From SIG78 sp036677805 (GTDB taxonomy: Bacteria; Verrucomicrobiota; Lentisphaeria; Victivallales; Victivallaceae): a DNA stretch of 64,000 bases. Made by a program: the position numbers and the translations under genes. Position 1 is the first letter of the stretch; each line of letters begins with the position of its first letter. Location: contig JAVBVS010000024.1 in the NCBI GenBank assembly GCA_036677805.1, forward strand, positions 124,001 to 188,000, read 5' to 3'. This document shows, piece after piece, positions 1 to 8,743 of this stretch. Under the pieces are notes generated by a model. The model saw only the letters and a program-made list of their open reading frames with translations. It did no database searches and had not been told where the DNA came from.

Positions 1-972
1 CATGATATTGTGGAAGATTTGAAGCATCGAATTGCTATCGGGCGGTACGATGACGGTTTTCCCTCTGTCCGGGCCTTGAGTATGGAGTATCAAGTCAGCA
101 GCCGGACTGTTGGCAAAGCATTCCGGATTTTGCGGCAGCTCGGCGCGATTCGTACTCGTCGCAGCGGTACTCGGATCAATCTGGCGCACCAACCTCGAAC
201 GCGAACCCGTATTGTAGTATTGTTGTCCAGTGCTTCTTTGATGCGGCTGTCTGCCGATCGATTCAGCGGAGCATTGTTGCAGCAGGTGAAGGCGGCCGGA
301 TGCACGCCATTGGCGTTGTCGCCTCCCGGACCGGAATCGGAATCTCGCAGGAAATTTCTTGATGACAATTCGGTTGACGGTTACATTTTCCTCGGCATGT
401 TTGATCGGGAATTGGCCCGGGAAATGCAGCGTCGGGGTATCCCGTTTATCGGTGCCAACCGGATGCCGGGTTCGTATCGACTGAATTGGGTAGACTGGGA
501 TCACCGGGCCGAATTCAATGCGACAGTGGCACATCTGGTGGCGGCCGGATATCGGCGACTGGCATTATTTCACTACCTCTTTCCCGGTATGCTGGAGCAT
601 TGGCGATTGATTTATAATGATTTTCTTGCCGAAAGCCGGGAATTTCAATTACGCAATCCGGATTTGGAATTGTTTGTGCCGGAACATCTCTGGGATTGTG
701 ACGAATTCATCGATTTCCAGTTGCGGCAAAGTCATTTGCCGCAAGTGGTGATACGTATCGGCGAGACTGTCGATGATTTGGTATGTGCAATGGAACGGCG
801 GGGATTGCGGCCGGGCCGGGATTGGCGGATTCTTCTGGCCCGGTTTGCTGCTGGCAGCGATGAAATCTGGGCGAATACGTTGTGGAATTTGTTTTTACGA
901 GTGTTACGCAATCCGTTTGCACCGCCACGGCAGATTGTGCCGACACCGAAAATGGAGTTTATTTTATTGTGA
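1..972 (+). CDS. GntR/LacI-type transcriptional regulator, 5' end outside window
   Basis: The frame is open to the left edge. The first GTG (position 10) falls inside what should be the first helix of a GntR winged helix, so about ten N-terminal residues are probably missing. Residues about 5-60 look like a GntR DNA-binding domain (FPSVRALSMEYQVSSRTVGK, then a wing ending GAIRTRRSGT). The rest resembles a LacI/periplasmic-binding-protein-like ligand domain (IVVLLSS start, DGYIFLG, the IPFIGANR stretch, HLVAAGYRRLALF). This combination is typical of regulators of sugar-utilisation genes. It lies upstream of a prepilin-like gene and two glycosidase-like genes on the same strand and is inferred to control them. 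Inducer unknown. Confidence 0.8.
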   Translation, partial: HDIVEDLKHRIAIGRYDDGFPSVRALSMEYQVSSRTVGKAFRILRQLGAIRTRRSGTRINLAHQPRTRTRIVVLLSSASLMRLSADRFSGALLQQVKAAGCTPLALSPPGPESESRRKFLDDNSVDGYIFLGMFDRELAREMQRRGIPFIGANRMPGSYRLNWVDWDHRAEFNATVAHLVAAGYRRLALFHYLFPGMLEHWRLIYNDFLAESREFQLRNPDLELFVPEHLWDCDEFIDFQLRQSHLPQVVIRIGETVDDLVCAMERRGLRPGRDWRILLARFAAGSDEIWANTLWNLFLRVLRNPFAPPRQIVPTPKMEFILL

Positions 973-1055
973 TAAGGAATCGAATGCTGTTCGGAAGTTT
1001 TGATGTCTCGAAAAAAATATACCAGTGAAATGACGTAAAAAACCGGAAAGGTCGT

Positions 1056-1844
1056 ATGATTATGAAAAGATTACTGCAGTACCATGATGCCGTTCGCCAT
1101 TTTTTCCGCCGGACATCGCCCGGGAGTCATGAAAAACGAATTTTTACATTGATCGAGCTTCTGGTTGTTATCGCAATCATCGCAATTCTGGCTGCCATGC
1201 TCCTGCCGGCGCTGTCCTCGGCGCGGGAGCGGGCTCGAGTGGCGAATTGCAGCGGGAAAATGAAAAATTACGGTTTGGCGGTCGCCATGTACAGCGGTGA
1301 CAATCAGGATTGGCTGCCTCTGGTCGGCAATTATACGTCGCATGACAGCTCATTCTTTTTTCGCAACAGCCCGGTTGCACTTTACAACGGTGGCTATCTG
1401 GGACAGAAATCGTATGACAAGATATTGAATGTACTTTATTGGAACGGCGAGAGTGACACGGATAAAAGCGTGGTCGGTAACGATGTGGAGCATTTGCTGC
1501 GCTGCCCGTCGGAAACAGGCCGCTGGGATCCGGCGGCAACCTATTTTGCTATCTCCTATCACACTTATCTGGTGAGCGGCATTGCCGATATGACCAGTTG
1601 TCAACAGACCGGAGACGAATACCGCAACACTCGGATTGGCCGTGACAATCCTGCCGCCACCTTTTATTATGACAGTTTTCTGAGTTATAATGATGCTTGG
1701 GTTGGGTATCCACAGAATCATTCCGGTGGTGTGAATGCGCTTGCCATCGCCGGGAATATAAAATTCATTTCGAAGGAGGCCATGCAAAGAAACACAGCAT
1801 CATCCTGGCGTTACAATATCAAGTTTCTGTATGATTATCAATAA
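1056..1844 (+). CDS. prepilin-type N-terminal cleavage/methylation domain protein
   Basis: 262 residues. After a basic leader of about 29 residues comes the type IV pilin/pseudopilin segment FTLIELLVVIAIIAIL, with the conserved Glu at +5 of the predicted mature protein, followed by LLPALSSARERAR. The residue before the Phe is Ile instead of the usual Gly. The C-terminal NHSGGVNALAIAGNIKFIS resembles the H-X9-DG end of Lentisphaerae/Planctomycetes pseudopilin-like proteins, although the DG is AG here. Such proteins occur in many copies in Victivallis-like genomes, often beside glycosidases or sulfatases. Predicted to be inserted in the inner membrane by one N-terminal helix; function unknown. 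Two nearby ATGs (1056, 1062) could both start it. Confidence 0.85.
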   Translation: MIMKRLLQYHDAVRHFFRRTSPGSHEKRIFTLIELLVVIAIIAILAAMLLPALSSARERARVANCSGKMKNYGLAVAMYSGDNQDWLPLVGNYTSHDSSFFFRNSPVALYNGGYLGQKSYDKILNVLYWNGESDTDKSVVGNDVEHLLRCPSETGRWDPAATYFAISYHTYLVSGIADMTSCQQTGDEYRNTRIGRDNPAATFYYDSFLSYNDAWVGYPQNHSGGVNALAIAGNIKFISKEAMQRNTASSWRYNIKFLYDYQ

Positions 1845-1874
1845 ATATGGACAGTTGCAAGGAATCGTATCATT

Positions 1875-3689
1875 ATGAAAAAAATTCTTTCCATGTTGTT
1901 GGGATTCTGGCTGTGCTGTGCGGTCGGAGCGATTGAAATCAAACAATTCGAGCTCGACGGTTTCAAATTTGCGAGTTTCAATGTCGAAGTCCGCTCTCTC
2001 GGAGATGGCGCGTTTGAATTGACCATTCTGCCGACTCCGGGACAATGGCCGATGATTCATATCATACCGCCAGAATTGCCGAAACAGGCGACATGGGCTT
2101 GCATCACGTTGAAACAGGTTTATCCGGAGGGAGCGACGCCAAAAAGACTCAATCTGGTTTTTCAGCCGCCGGCCGCCGCCTCCGAAGTCCCTTTACGCGA
2201 GGTGTTGGCGGACAATCGACCGCACTCCTTTGAAACTGCGCTGCATGCCGAAGCGGGATTCACGCATTTTTCAGTGAATGCACATTCCAATGACGACAAG
2301 ATTATTTTGCGGATATCCAACCTCAAGGCGCGACGTGATGACACGGTCTTGACGGGGCAAAAAGCGCGTCTTGAACCTTTGCCGCCGGTTTTGTTCAAGG
2401 GCAAGCCGTTTTTTCCGATCGGTGCTTGGGATCTGGATGACATCGGCCAAACTCCGCATCTTATTGATCCCGGGTTTCTGGCTGCGGGTGGCAACATCGC
2501 GGAGGTTGGTATCATTGGATTGCCGGGGCATCCCTTTTATGAAAAACACCGTCAGCCGGTGCTTTATCCTCGGCTTGAAGCATTGACGCAAGATCCGGCC
2601 GGTCGGGAAATCGCCTGGATCATCGGTTTGGACGCTCCCTTGGTAATGGATGCCTCCGAGGCGGAAGTGCAGGGCCTGGGCGGCTATCACAAACCGGTGG
2701 CGGGACCTGAGCTTGATCGGCGTGAGGCCTTGTTGTCGGAGGATCTGCGACGGTTGCGCAATTATCCGAATATTCTTGGGTACATGCTGGATGAGCCGGA
2801 AAATCTGGCCTGGCCCTATTACAAGAAACATTTTGCCGATGATTGGCAGAAACGCAAAGATCATGGTTTGAGTGACATGATGCAGCAGTGGTTCGCCTGG
2901 TTCCATCAGGCTATCCGTCGAGAACATCCTGAAGCGAAGCTGATGCCGGTATTGGCTTGGTGGACCACCTACGAATCAGCGCAGGGAATGTATGATGTCA
3001 TCATGCCCAATGCCTATCCCGAAGCGAAAGACCTGGCTGAGGTCAACTACGATGCTGCTCTGGCTGTTCAGGCTGCGCGTCTTGCCGGCGGCGGACGGAC
3101 CGTGATCTATGTTCCGGCCATGTTTGACAATCTCAGAGGAGCCAAGAGTATTCTGACCCGACCGGAGCAGCGTTATGTTTGCTTTGCGCCGCTGACCCGG
3201 GGCGTAATGGGAATCTTGGGCTGGCGGTTGGCTCGCTGCAGTCGGACTTATCGTGATACGGTGGTTTTCCCGGTGATGAAAGAAGTCAGTGATCTGCGTG
3301 GTTTTTTCCTGGGTGAGTGGCATGACGAACTGGTGACGAGTGATCACGACCGGGCGACGGCACCCTATTTGCAGGAATTCAAGGAACGGGTGCGCTTGAT
3401 GAGTAACGAGGAGGATGGCGAGGTCATCAAGGTACGAGATGCGGTGCCTGATGTAAGCTATTGTCTGCGGCGTGATCCGAAGACGGGAAAATACCTGTTG
3501 TTGGCGGTCAACAACAGGCGTGAGCCAGTAACGGTGAACTTCGAAATTGCGCTGTCCGGGCTGCCCGCCGTTATGGTCGATACCTTGGATTGCCATCAGG
3601 TTCGCCTGGAGGGTAATCGCTTCCGGGATGAGTTCATGCCTTTTGATGTTCATGCTTATGTATTCGAATTGAATGGACAAGGTGAGTAA
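1875..3689 (+). CDS. secreted TIM-barrel glycosidase-like protein
   Basis: 604 residues with a Sec signal peptide (MKKILSMLLGFWLCCAVGA). The N-terminal 170 residues look like a beta-sandwich. From about residue 175 (KGKPFFPIGAWDLDD) the pattern is that of a beta-galactosidase-like (clan GH-A type) TIM barrel, with YPNILGYMLDEPEN at about 297-310, where Glu307 or Glu309 is a candidate catalytic acid, and later MYDVIMPNAYPEAK. A small beta domain closes the protein (KYLLLAVNNRREPVTVNFEI). It starts 30 nt after the prepilin-like gene and 3 nt before the next gene, so it is likely cotranscribed. Substrate and GH family cannot be assigned by eye. Confidence 0.65.
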   Translation: MKKILSMLLGFWLCCAVGAIEIKQFELDGFKFASFNVEVRSLGDGAFELTILPTPGQWPMIHIIPPELPKQATWACITLKQVYPEGATPKRLNLVFQPPAAASEVPLREVLADNRPHSFETALHAEAGFTHFSVNAHSNDDKIILRISNLKARRDDTVLTGQKARLEPLPPVLFKGKPFFPIGAWDLDDIGQTPHLIDPGFLAAGGNIAEVGIIGLPGHPFYEKHRQPVLYPRLEALTQDPAGREIAWIIGLDAPLVMDASEAEVQGLGGYHKPVAGPELDRREALLSEDLRRLRNYPNILGYMLDEPENLAWPYYKKHFADDWQKRKDHGLSDMMQQWFAWFHQAIRREHPEAKLMPVLAWWTTYESAQGMYDVIMPNAYPEAKDLAEVNYDAALAVQAARLAGGGRTVIYVPAMFDNLRGAKSILTRPEQRYVCFAPLTRGVMGILGWRLARCSRTYRDTVVFPVMKEVSDLRGFFLGEWHDELVTSDHDRATAPYLQEFKERVRLMSNEEDGEVIKVRDAVPDVSYCLRRDPKTGKYLLLAVNNRREPVTVNFEIALSGLPAVMVDTLDCHQVRLEGNRFRDEFMPFDVHAYVFELNGQGE

Positions 3690-3692
3690 AGC

Positions 3693-4940
3693 ATGAAGGA
3701 ATTGTTATGCCGGGCGGCGTTGGACCGCAATCTTGAATGGTTTCGGCGTTCCGGGATCATGAAACCAGCCGATGGCTCATGGGGGGTGGCAGAACGGATT
3801 GTATTAACCCGAAACAATGCTGCTGCAGAACAGATCACCCGTTCATTTCCCGCCTGGACACCTTGTTGCGATCATCTGGTGATCGAACAGCGGCGCAGTG
3901 ACTGCAATTTTCAAACGGCCTGGTTGATGATGCTGGCCGCGGATGCCGGGATTGACGGAGCGGAACCTATTGCGGAACGAATATTGGAATTTTTGTATTG
4001 GCGCAGTGGTTTGCTGGATCGAGGCAAAACCGCCTTTCCCGACGGAGTCTGGAATTGGTCGCACATCCGTTGGGCTGGTATATTCTGGCTGGATGATAAC
4101 GGTTGGGTGGCCCTGTTGCAATGGTGGATGGCGCTGGCACGTCCCGCTTGGGATCGGCGCTTTGATATGTTGGAATGGGCGGTACGGCTGACCGGGGAAC
4201 TGCATCGGACGATGGAGCGGGGCGCGGAAGGAGAAAGCGATTATCGGGCGAGTGACCCCGAGAAGATATTCAATGGAAATTTCCGGCAGCCGCATTGGGG
4301 TGCTCCGGTTGTATTGGCTTTGCTGGCGGGGGCCCGGATCACGGGAGAAGCCGCCTGGAGGAATACAGCGGAGCGTTACCTGAAATATCTGCTTGGGGCT
4401 CGGGAGAATTTCAATAACAGTGAAAGCGCCTACGCTGTTTTGGCGTTGGCAACTGCCGTCGTACTGCTGCCGGACGAGCCGTGCTGGAGGCAGGGGGCGT
4501 TGGATTACGGGTCGCAATTGGAATGGCGCATGGCGGCAAATAACGGTATTCCTGCCGCTGAACATGGAGAGACACCTCAGGGACGGTTTTTGTTTGATAC
4601 TATTTATACGGCTAATTGGTTGCTGCTTGGGTTTCAGGCACTGTCTCGATTGCCGGAAGGGCGCATGGCGGATCGAGAATGCTATGAGAAGTTGCTGGGG
4701 AGATTTCTGGAAATTCAAGATGTTGCGCCGGATCCGTTTCTACACGGTTGCTGGCGTGGCATGTATGACTGTCGCCGTCACTGCTGGGGAGGCGGGGATC
4801 AATACGAAGGGGGCGCCAATAGTATTTACAGTGGCTGGACCAATGCGCCGATCAGTGCGGCACTGGCCATGGAATTGCGGCAGACTTCCATCGCTCACAG
4901 CTTGGAGACACTGTGTCAAAGCAGGGAAAATGTGGTCTGA
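3693..4940 (+). CDS. six-hairpin (alpha/alpha-barrel) glycosidase-like protein
   Basis: 415 residues, no signal peptide. Repeated amphipathic helices with aromatic-rich turns (WNWSHIRWAGIFWLDDNGWV, WGAPVVLALLAGARITGEAAW, ESAYAVLALATAVV) suggest a six-hairpin glycosidase-superfamily fold. The C-terminal WGGGDQYEGGANSIYSGWTN resembles substrate-binding loops of that fold. It begins 3 nt after the upstream glycosidase-like gene, implying one transcript and a shared carbohydrate role, but this product looks cytoplasmic. No family is recognised with certainty. Codon use is less GC-rich than in genes to the right of 5.1 kb. Confidence 0.5.
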   Translation: MKELLCRAALDRNLEWFRRSGIMKPADGSWGVAERIVLTRNNAAAEQITRSFPAWTPCCDHLVIEQRRSDCNFQTAWLMMLAADAGIDGAEPIAERILEFLYWRSGLLDRGKTAFPDGVWNWSHIRWAGIFWLDDNGWVALLQWWMALARPAWDRRFDMLEWAVRLTGELHRTMERGAEGESDYRASDPEKIFNGNFRQPHWGAPVVLALLAGARITGEAAWRNTAERYLKYLLGARENFNNSESAYAVLALATAVVLLPDEPCWRQGALDYGSQLEWRMAANNGIPAAEHGETPQGRFLFDTIYTANWLLLGFQALSRLPEGRMADRECYEKLLGRFLEIQDVAPDPFLHGCWRGMYDCRRHCWGGGDQYEGGANSIYSGWTNAPISAALAMELRQTSIAHSLETLCQSRENVV

Positions 4941-5109
4941 ATTGTCGAGCGATGACATAAGGAATATTTTGATCGCCTTAGGCATGGGATAGAAAAATTA
5001 ATGCAGATAGTTCCAGATGCAATGTCGCACAATCAGACAATATAAAATAAGTCGAAGGGCGGCGATTGCAGTCGGTTCTGAAATCTGGATTGCTCGATGA
5101 CGGTTGAGC
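4941..5109. other. intergenic stretch between convergent units, no feature seen
   Basis: About 170 bases between the end of the glycosidase-like gene and the convergent small secreted-protein gene. It is AT-rich at first (ATATAAAATAAG around 5040) and shows no hairpin with a T-tract, no tRNA-like pattern and no supported ORF. It coincides with the change from the AT-richer left block to the GC-rich remainder. Confidence 0.5.
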
Positions 5110-5703
5110 CTATTGGGTTTTGCCGTGATTGCGGTACTCGGCGAGGAACAGCGCGTCGAGTACTTTTGCGATCTCTTCCGGCTTCATCCAGTCGAGGGTG
5201 TCGCCGGTTTTGGCCGAGGTCGTAAAGGCGGCGACATCATCGACGGTGTCAAGACAGGCGAGGTATTGGGCTTCGGCTTCGGCCGCCTCGGCCTGGGCCG
5301 CCAGCAGTTGGGTGTCGGCGGCGGTTCCCGCCTGATGAAGGGCCGCCAGACCTTGCACCTGACGGTTCGCCACCTGCCAGTTCCACCACAATTCCGTGAC
5401 CGAGGTTTCCGCCCAGTCGACGCCCGGAGTGGTCAGCTGCCGGTAACGGATCCGCGCCAGCTGCCAATTGGTCAGCGGATCGAGCAATTCTTCCACGGGC
5501 TTCTGGCCGGAACGATATTCCACCGCCATCGCCTCCCATAATTGCCGGTAAGCGTCAACCGTCCGCGACTGCGCCGCGACCGCCGCCGCGGAAGCGGGCA
5601 AAACCGCCTCCGTATCCGGATTCATGGTAAGATCGACTTCCATACACCCGCTCCAGGTCGCCAGACCCAGCAGCGCCGCCCCGCAAACCGGAAAAATTTT
5701 CAT
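5110..5703 (-). CDS. small secreted protein, probable lipoprotein
   Basis: 197 residues from an ATG at 5703, preferred to an upstream ATG because a strong GGGGGG Shine-Dalgarno sits just ahead of it and a promoter lies 34-62 bp upstream. The N-terminus MKIFPVCGAALLGLATWSGC is a signal peptide ending in Cys20; the -3 residue is Trp, so the lipobox is non-canonical. The mature part is Ala/Gln/Glu-rich and helical with heptad-like spacing (AADTQLLAAQAEAAEAEAQY), suggesting a coiled coil. The periodicity is reminiscent of outer-membrane-factor (TolC-like) helices, but the protein is far too short for one. Function unknown. Confidence 0.65.
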   Translation of the reverse strand: MKIFPVCGAALLGLATWSGCMEVDLTMNPDTEAVLPASAAAVAAQSRTVDAYRQLWEAMAVEYRSGQKPVEELLDPLTNWQLARIRYRQLTTPGVDWAETSVTELWWNWQVANRQVQGLAALHQAGTAADTQLLAAQAEAAEAEAQYLACLDTVDDVAAFTTSAKTGDTLDWMKPEEIAKVLDALFLAEYRNHGKTQ

Positions 5704-5736
5704 AGTCCCCCCTTGTTTTTGGATGATCTGAACAAA

Positions 5737-5765
5737 ATGATACATCCGGAAAACCGCGATTGCAA
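5737..5765 (-). promoter_or_regulatory. sigma70-like promoter of the small secreted-protein gene
   Basis: On the minus strand TTGCAA (5765-5760), a 17 bp spacer, then TATCAT (5742-5737). Transcription would start near 5730, giving a leader of about 27 nt to the ATG at 5703. Confidence 0.6.
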
Positions 5766-5776
5766 GCGATTTCGAC

Positions 5777-5825
5777 AAAAAAAATCCGCGGCCGGCGGAT
5801 TACAGGGGGGCAAAGCCGGCCGCGG
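5777..5825 (-). terminator. intrinsic terminator of the 870-residue protein gene
   Basis: Perfect 11 bp inverted repeat CCGCGGCCGGC / GCCGGCCGCGG (5786-5796 and 5815-5825) followed, in the minus direction, by a run of eight T. It lies 19 bp past the stop codon of the gene that starts at 8456. Confidence 0.9.
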
Positions 5826-5843
5826 AGGGAGGAGGACGCAAGA

Positions 5844-8456
5844 TTAATTCTGAACGATGATGATAGCGACTTCGTTCCAGTCATTGAGCTTCACTTCGAC
5901 CGTCCAGTCGCCCGGCTTGCCGGTGACGGGGAAGGTATTGGGCTGTTCGAACCCGCGTTCATTGAAGTACAGCACCCGCGGCGCTTTCGCCCCGGCGACG
6001 GTATAGCGGCCCGAGACCGCGGTCACGATGCGTTCCTTGCCCCTGACCCAGCCTTCGTGCAGCTCTTCGGGGGTGAAGGGGAACATGTTGTCGCAGATCG
6101 CGGTGCTGCCCGCCGCCGGACCGTCGGCGGTGATGTCGAGGGTGTAATAGTAGTAAACCAGCCCGTTGCGCAACGCGGTGATGATCCCCTTGGTCAGCAT
6201 CCGGGGATATTGTTCGGGTTGGGCGCCCTGCGCCGCATAACGCCGGGGCCGGATGCCGAGCGCGATCGGGCTGCCGAGGTGGGAGATGGTCTGCCATTTG
6301 CATTCCGGCGGCTTGGCGTCGAGGAATTTCAGCGGATTGACGTCGTCATTTTCCATTTCCTGGAAGGCGAAGACGCCGGTATTCTGCTCTTCGCGGGACA
6401 TCGGCTGGCCGTTGGTGACCACAATGCCGCCTTTGTCGCGCACTTTTTTGATGATGGCGGCGCGGGCGGGCGCGCCGGTCAGCGCATAGCTGTAACGCTT
6501 GCGCCGGATGGAGCCGTCGGGTGCGAGTTCGACGGTGTGTCCGTCCCATCGATTTTCCGAGAAGCCGCCGATGATGTAGGGCTGGAACTGGTCGATGTAA
6601 ACCCCGTTCAGGCCCAGCTTGTCCGTCATCAGATCGATCTGCCGGAGAAAGGTCTGGTAGCGGTGGTTGCCGATTTCGGGCTGAACCATAAGATCGACGA
6701 AGGGCTTCTGGGTATAATAATTTTCATACATCGCATTGCCGTCCTTGTCCCGGATCACGCTGTCGGCGTAGGGGGAGAAGGCATCGAACAGTTTGGTGGT
6801 TTCGGGGGACATGAAAATGCCGTACTTGACTCCCGGCTGATCGCGGGGGCCGTCGCGCTGGATCAGCTGATTGCCCCAGGGCACCTGGCGGCAGTCGAAG
6901 GCCACGAGATTGGTTTCGATCATGCCGAGCAGCTTCACCGCGGGATTGAGCTTGCGCGCGGTCTCGGCGGCGGGCAGCACCTTGGCGGCGTAAGCCTCGT
7001 CGCTCAATCCGGCGCCGGAATTGTAGTCGTGCCACGGCTGCAACGGCTTGACCGTCGCGCTCCGGACCGGGAAGGACATGTCGTGGCCGGCGTAGGGGCC
7101 GTCGATGGTGTAATTGACCTTCCAGTCGCGCCGGACCTGATTGATGAAGTCATAGTAGTCGGGCTTGTGCAGCGGATAGATCGCCCATTCGAGCGTGGCG
7201 CTCTTGCCGGCCGGAATGCCCATGCCGACCGAACCCATGGTCTGAAGATTGCCGACGGTGCGCAGTTCGAGCTGGGCGCGGCTGACCGTATCCTCGGCCA
7301 GGAGACCCACCGCGCCGGTGGCGCCGGCGGCGAACAGCGTCGGATTGGCGGAGCCGAAGAACTGGACCGCGGTCGCCATCGTCTGCCCGGCCAGCCGGGA
7401 ATTCTGATCGACCAGTCCGTTGCGCCCGACGCTGTGGCGATAGCGGATGCCGAGATCGTCGCCGCGGCGGTTGACGTATTCATCCTTGACCGCGATCCGG
7501 TGGTTTTCAAGCTTCAGCGTCCGGTTGAGCCGGTAATCGCCGCAGGTTCCGATAACGGTCACGGCGTCGGGCGCGGTCTGGGCGACCTTGACCTTCCAGT
7601 CGTCGCGGCCCGCGGGTTGGACGGCGACGTTGAAGCGGTTGTAGCGCATTTCGGGCTTGGCCATGTAGCTGAAATCGGATTCGATGTAGAAGCGTTCCTT
7701 GCCGACGGCGAGTGCCATGCCGCCGTTGGGCATGACTTCAAGCGTGGCGTCACGGCAGGCGATTTTGGCGGCGGGCGCGGCGCTTTGGAATTCGGTCATG
7801 GTCATGCCGCTCATTTTGAGGATGGCGTCGCTTTTGACGTAGAAAAATTGAATGTCTTTGACCACCAGCGGCACATCGGCCACGCTTTTGGCGAGGCGGT
7901 CGTGGAAGACCAGCCGGTTGGGCTCGCCGCCCTCAATCCGGTCATCCGCGCCGACGGTCGAGAAATGCACCTGGTCGGTCACGTCAAGCGTGTAGACATA
8001 GTTCTGTTCGCGGGCGGAAAGCATCCGGGGATCGACCTCGGCGGCGCTTTCAGGGGCGAAGAAAGTCATCAGCTGATTGAAATCGCCGTTGCGGAGCCAC
8101 CACTCCTTTTCCGGTTCGATGGTCGATTTCATGGTCGCGCCGCGGAGCAGCAGCCGGGGCGTTCCGGTTTTGGTGAATTTGCCCAGATTGACGCCGTTCA
8201 GCGCGACGCTGAGATAGGGGTTCCAGCCGCCGATGCCTTTGGTGGCGATGCGGGCGTCAAAGCGCAGCACCACGCCGCAGTCCGCCTGGGGCGGAATGGA
8301 CGGGAAGGTGAGTTCATGGGAGCTGGAAACGGCTCCCGGTTCCAGCTTGAAAGCGGCTTTCTCCGGAAAAACCGGCAGCATTTCCGGAGCGTCGGCGGCC
8401 ATGGCGGACAATCCCGGCAGGATTCCGGCGATGGCGAGAAGCAAAGTTCTGAACAT
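5844..8456 (-). CDS. large secreted TIM-barrel glycosidase-like protein
   Basis: 870 residues with a signal peptide (MFRTLLLAIAGILPGLSAMA). Residues about 35-220 look like a carbohydrate-binding beta-sandwich (DCGVVLRFDARIATKG, NRLVFHDRLAKS). The middle part resembles a galactose-mutarotase-like supersandwich. From about 445 a TIM barrel is suggested: VKLLGMIETNLVAFD, LGLNGVYIDQFQP (Asp622 a candidate catalytic acid), GGIVVTNGQPMSREEQNTGVF and AFQEMENDD. A small beta domain ends the chain. The layout is similar to DUF6259-like or GH36/GH101-like secreted glycosidases, but no family is certain. It is a single-gene unit with its own promoter and terminator. A 914-codon open frame on the opposite strand is a codon-bias shadow. 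Confidence 0.7.
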   Translation of the reverse strand: MFRTLLLAIAGILPGLSAMAADAPEMLPVFPEKAAFKLEPGAVSSSHELTFPSIPPQADCGVVLRFDARIATKGIGGWNPYLSVALNGVNLGKFTKTGTPRLLLRGATMKSTIEPEKEWWLRNGDFNQLMTFFAPESAAEVDPRMLSAREQNYVYTLDVTDQVHFSTVGADDRIEGGEPNRLVFHDRLAKSVADVPLVVKDIQFFYVKSDAILKMSGMTMTEFQSAAPAAKIACRDATLEVMPNGGMALAVGKERFYIESDFSYMAKPEMRYNRFNVAVQPAGRDDWKVKVAQTAPDAVTVIGTCGDYRLNRTLKLENHRIAVKDEYVNRRGDDLGIRYRHSVGRNGLVDQNSRLAGQTMATAVQFFGSANPTLFAAGATGAVGLLAEDTVSRAQLELRTVGNLQTMGSVGMGIPAGKSATLEWAIYPLHKPDYYDFINQVRRDWKVNYTIDGPYAGHDMSFPVRSATVKPLQPWHDYNSGAGLSDEAYAAKVLPAAETARKLNPAVKLLGMIETNLVAFDCRQVPWGNQLIQRDGPRDQPGVKYGIFMSPETTKLFDAFSPYADSVIRDKDGNAMYENYYTQKPFVDLMVQPEIGNHRYQTFLRQIDLMTDKLGLNGVYIDQFQPYIIGGFSENRWDGHTVELAPDGSIRRKRYSYALTGAPARAAIIKKVRDKGGIVVTNGQPMSREEQNTGVFAFQEMENDDVNPLKFLDAKPPECKWQTISHLGSPIALGIRPRRYAAQGAQPEQYPRMLTKGIITALRNGLVYYYYTLDITADGPAAGSTAICDNMFPFTPEELHEGWVRGKERIVTAVSGRYTVAGAKAPRVLYFNERGFEQPNTFPVTGKPGDWTVEVKLNDWNEVAIIIVQN

Positions 8457-8497
8457 TTTTTGACTCCGTGGTTTGAAAGTGGTTCGCGCTGTCTTTA

Positions 8498-8526
8498 CCC
8501 ATAATCGGCCGTTCGGGAATTGTCAA
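8498..8526 (-). promoter_or_regulatory. promoter of the 870-residue secreted protein gene
   Basis: Minus strand TTGACA (8526-8521), 17 bp spacer, TATGGG (8503-8498). The -35 is a perfect consensus and the -10 is weak. Leader of about 35 nt to the ATG at 8456. Confidence 0.55.
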
Positions 8527-8609
8527 ACGGAGAATATGGAACAGGTCTGGAAAAAAGATGAATTGCTATGGAACACGATGCCGAAATTGTATAAAAATAA
8601 AGTTCCGGT

Positions 8610-8629
8610 CCGGAGTGACTCCGGTTTTT
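8610..8629 (+). terminator. short hairpin with T5 tail, possible weak terminator
   Basis: CCGGAG-TGA-CTCCGG followed by TTTTT. The stem is only 6 bp and no gene lies immediately upstream on this strand, so it may be fortuitous or end an unannotated short transcript. Confidence 0.3.
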
Positions 8630-8674
8630 GCCCGATCAAGCCGCCGGCGTCCGAAAAAACCGGCGCCGCACGGC

Positions 8675-8702
8675 TTGCATTTTGTCCGGAAGCGCGTATA
8701 TT
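8675..8702 (+). promoter_or_regulatory. promoter of the first GNAT gene
   Basis: TTGCAT, 16 bp spacer, TATATT. Transcription should begin near 8709, a leader of about 35 nt to the ATG at 8744. Confidence 0.65.
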
Positions 8703-8743
8703 GCAATAAAGAGCGGTGCAAACGGGGGAATGGGAGACAGGTC

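Noticed and set aside
5760..8504. 914-codon open frame on the plus strand opposite the 870-residue secreted protein
   Set aside because: Strong G/C third-position bias of the real minus-strand gene removes stop codons from the complementary frame. The frame has no family motif and is Gly/His/Asp-rich, and the minus gene has signal peptide, promoter and terminator.
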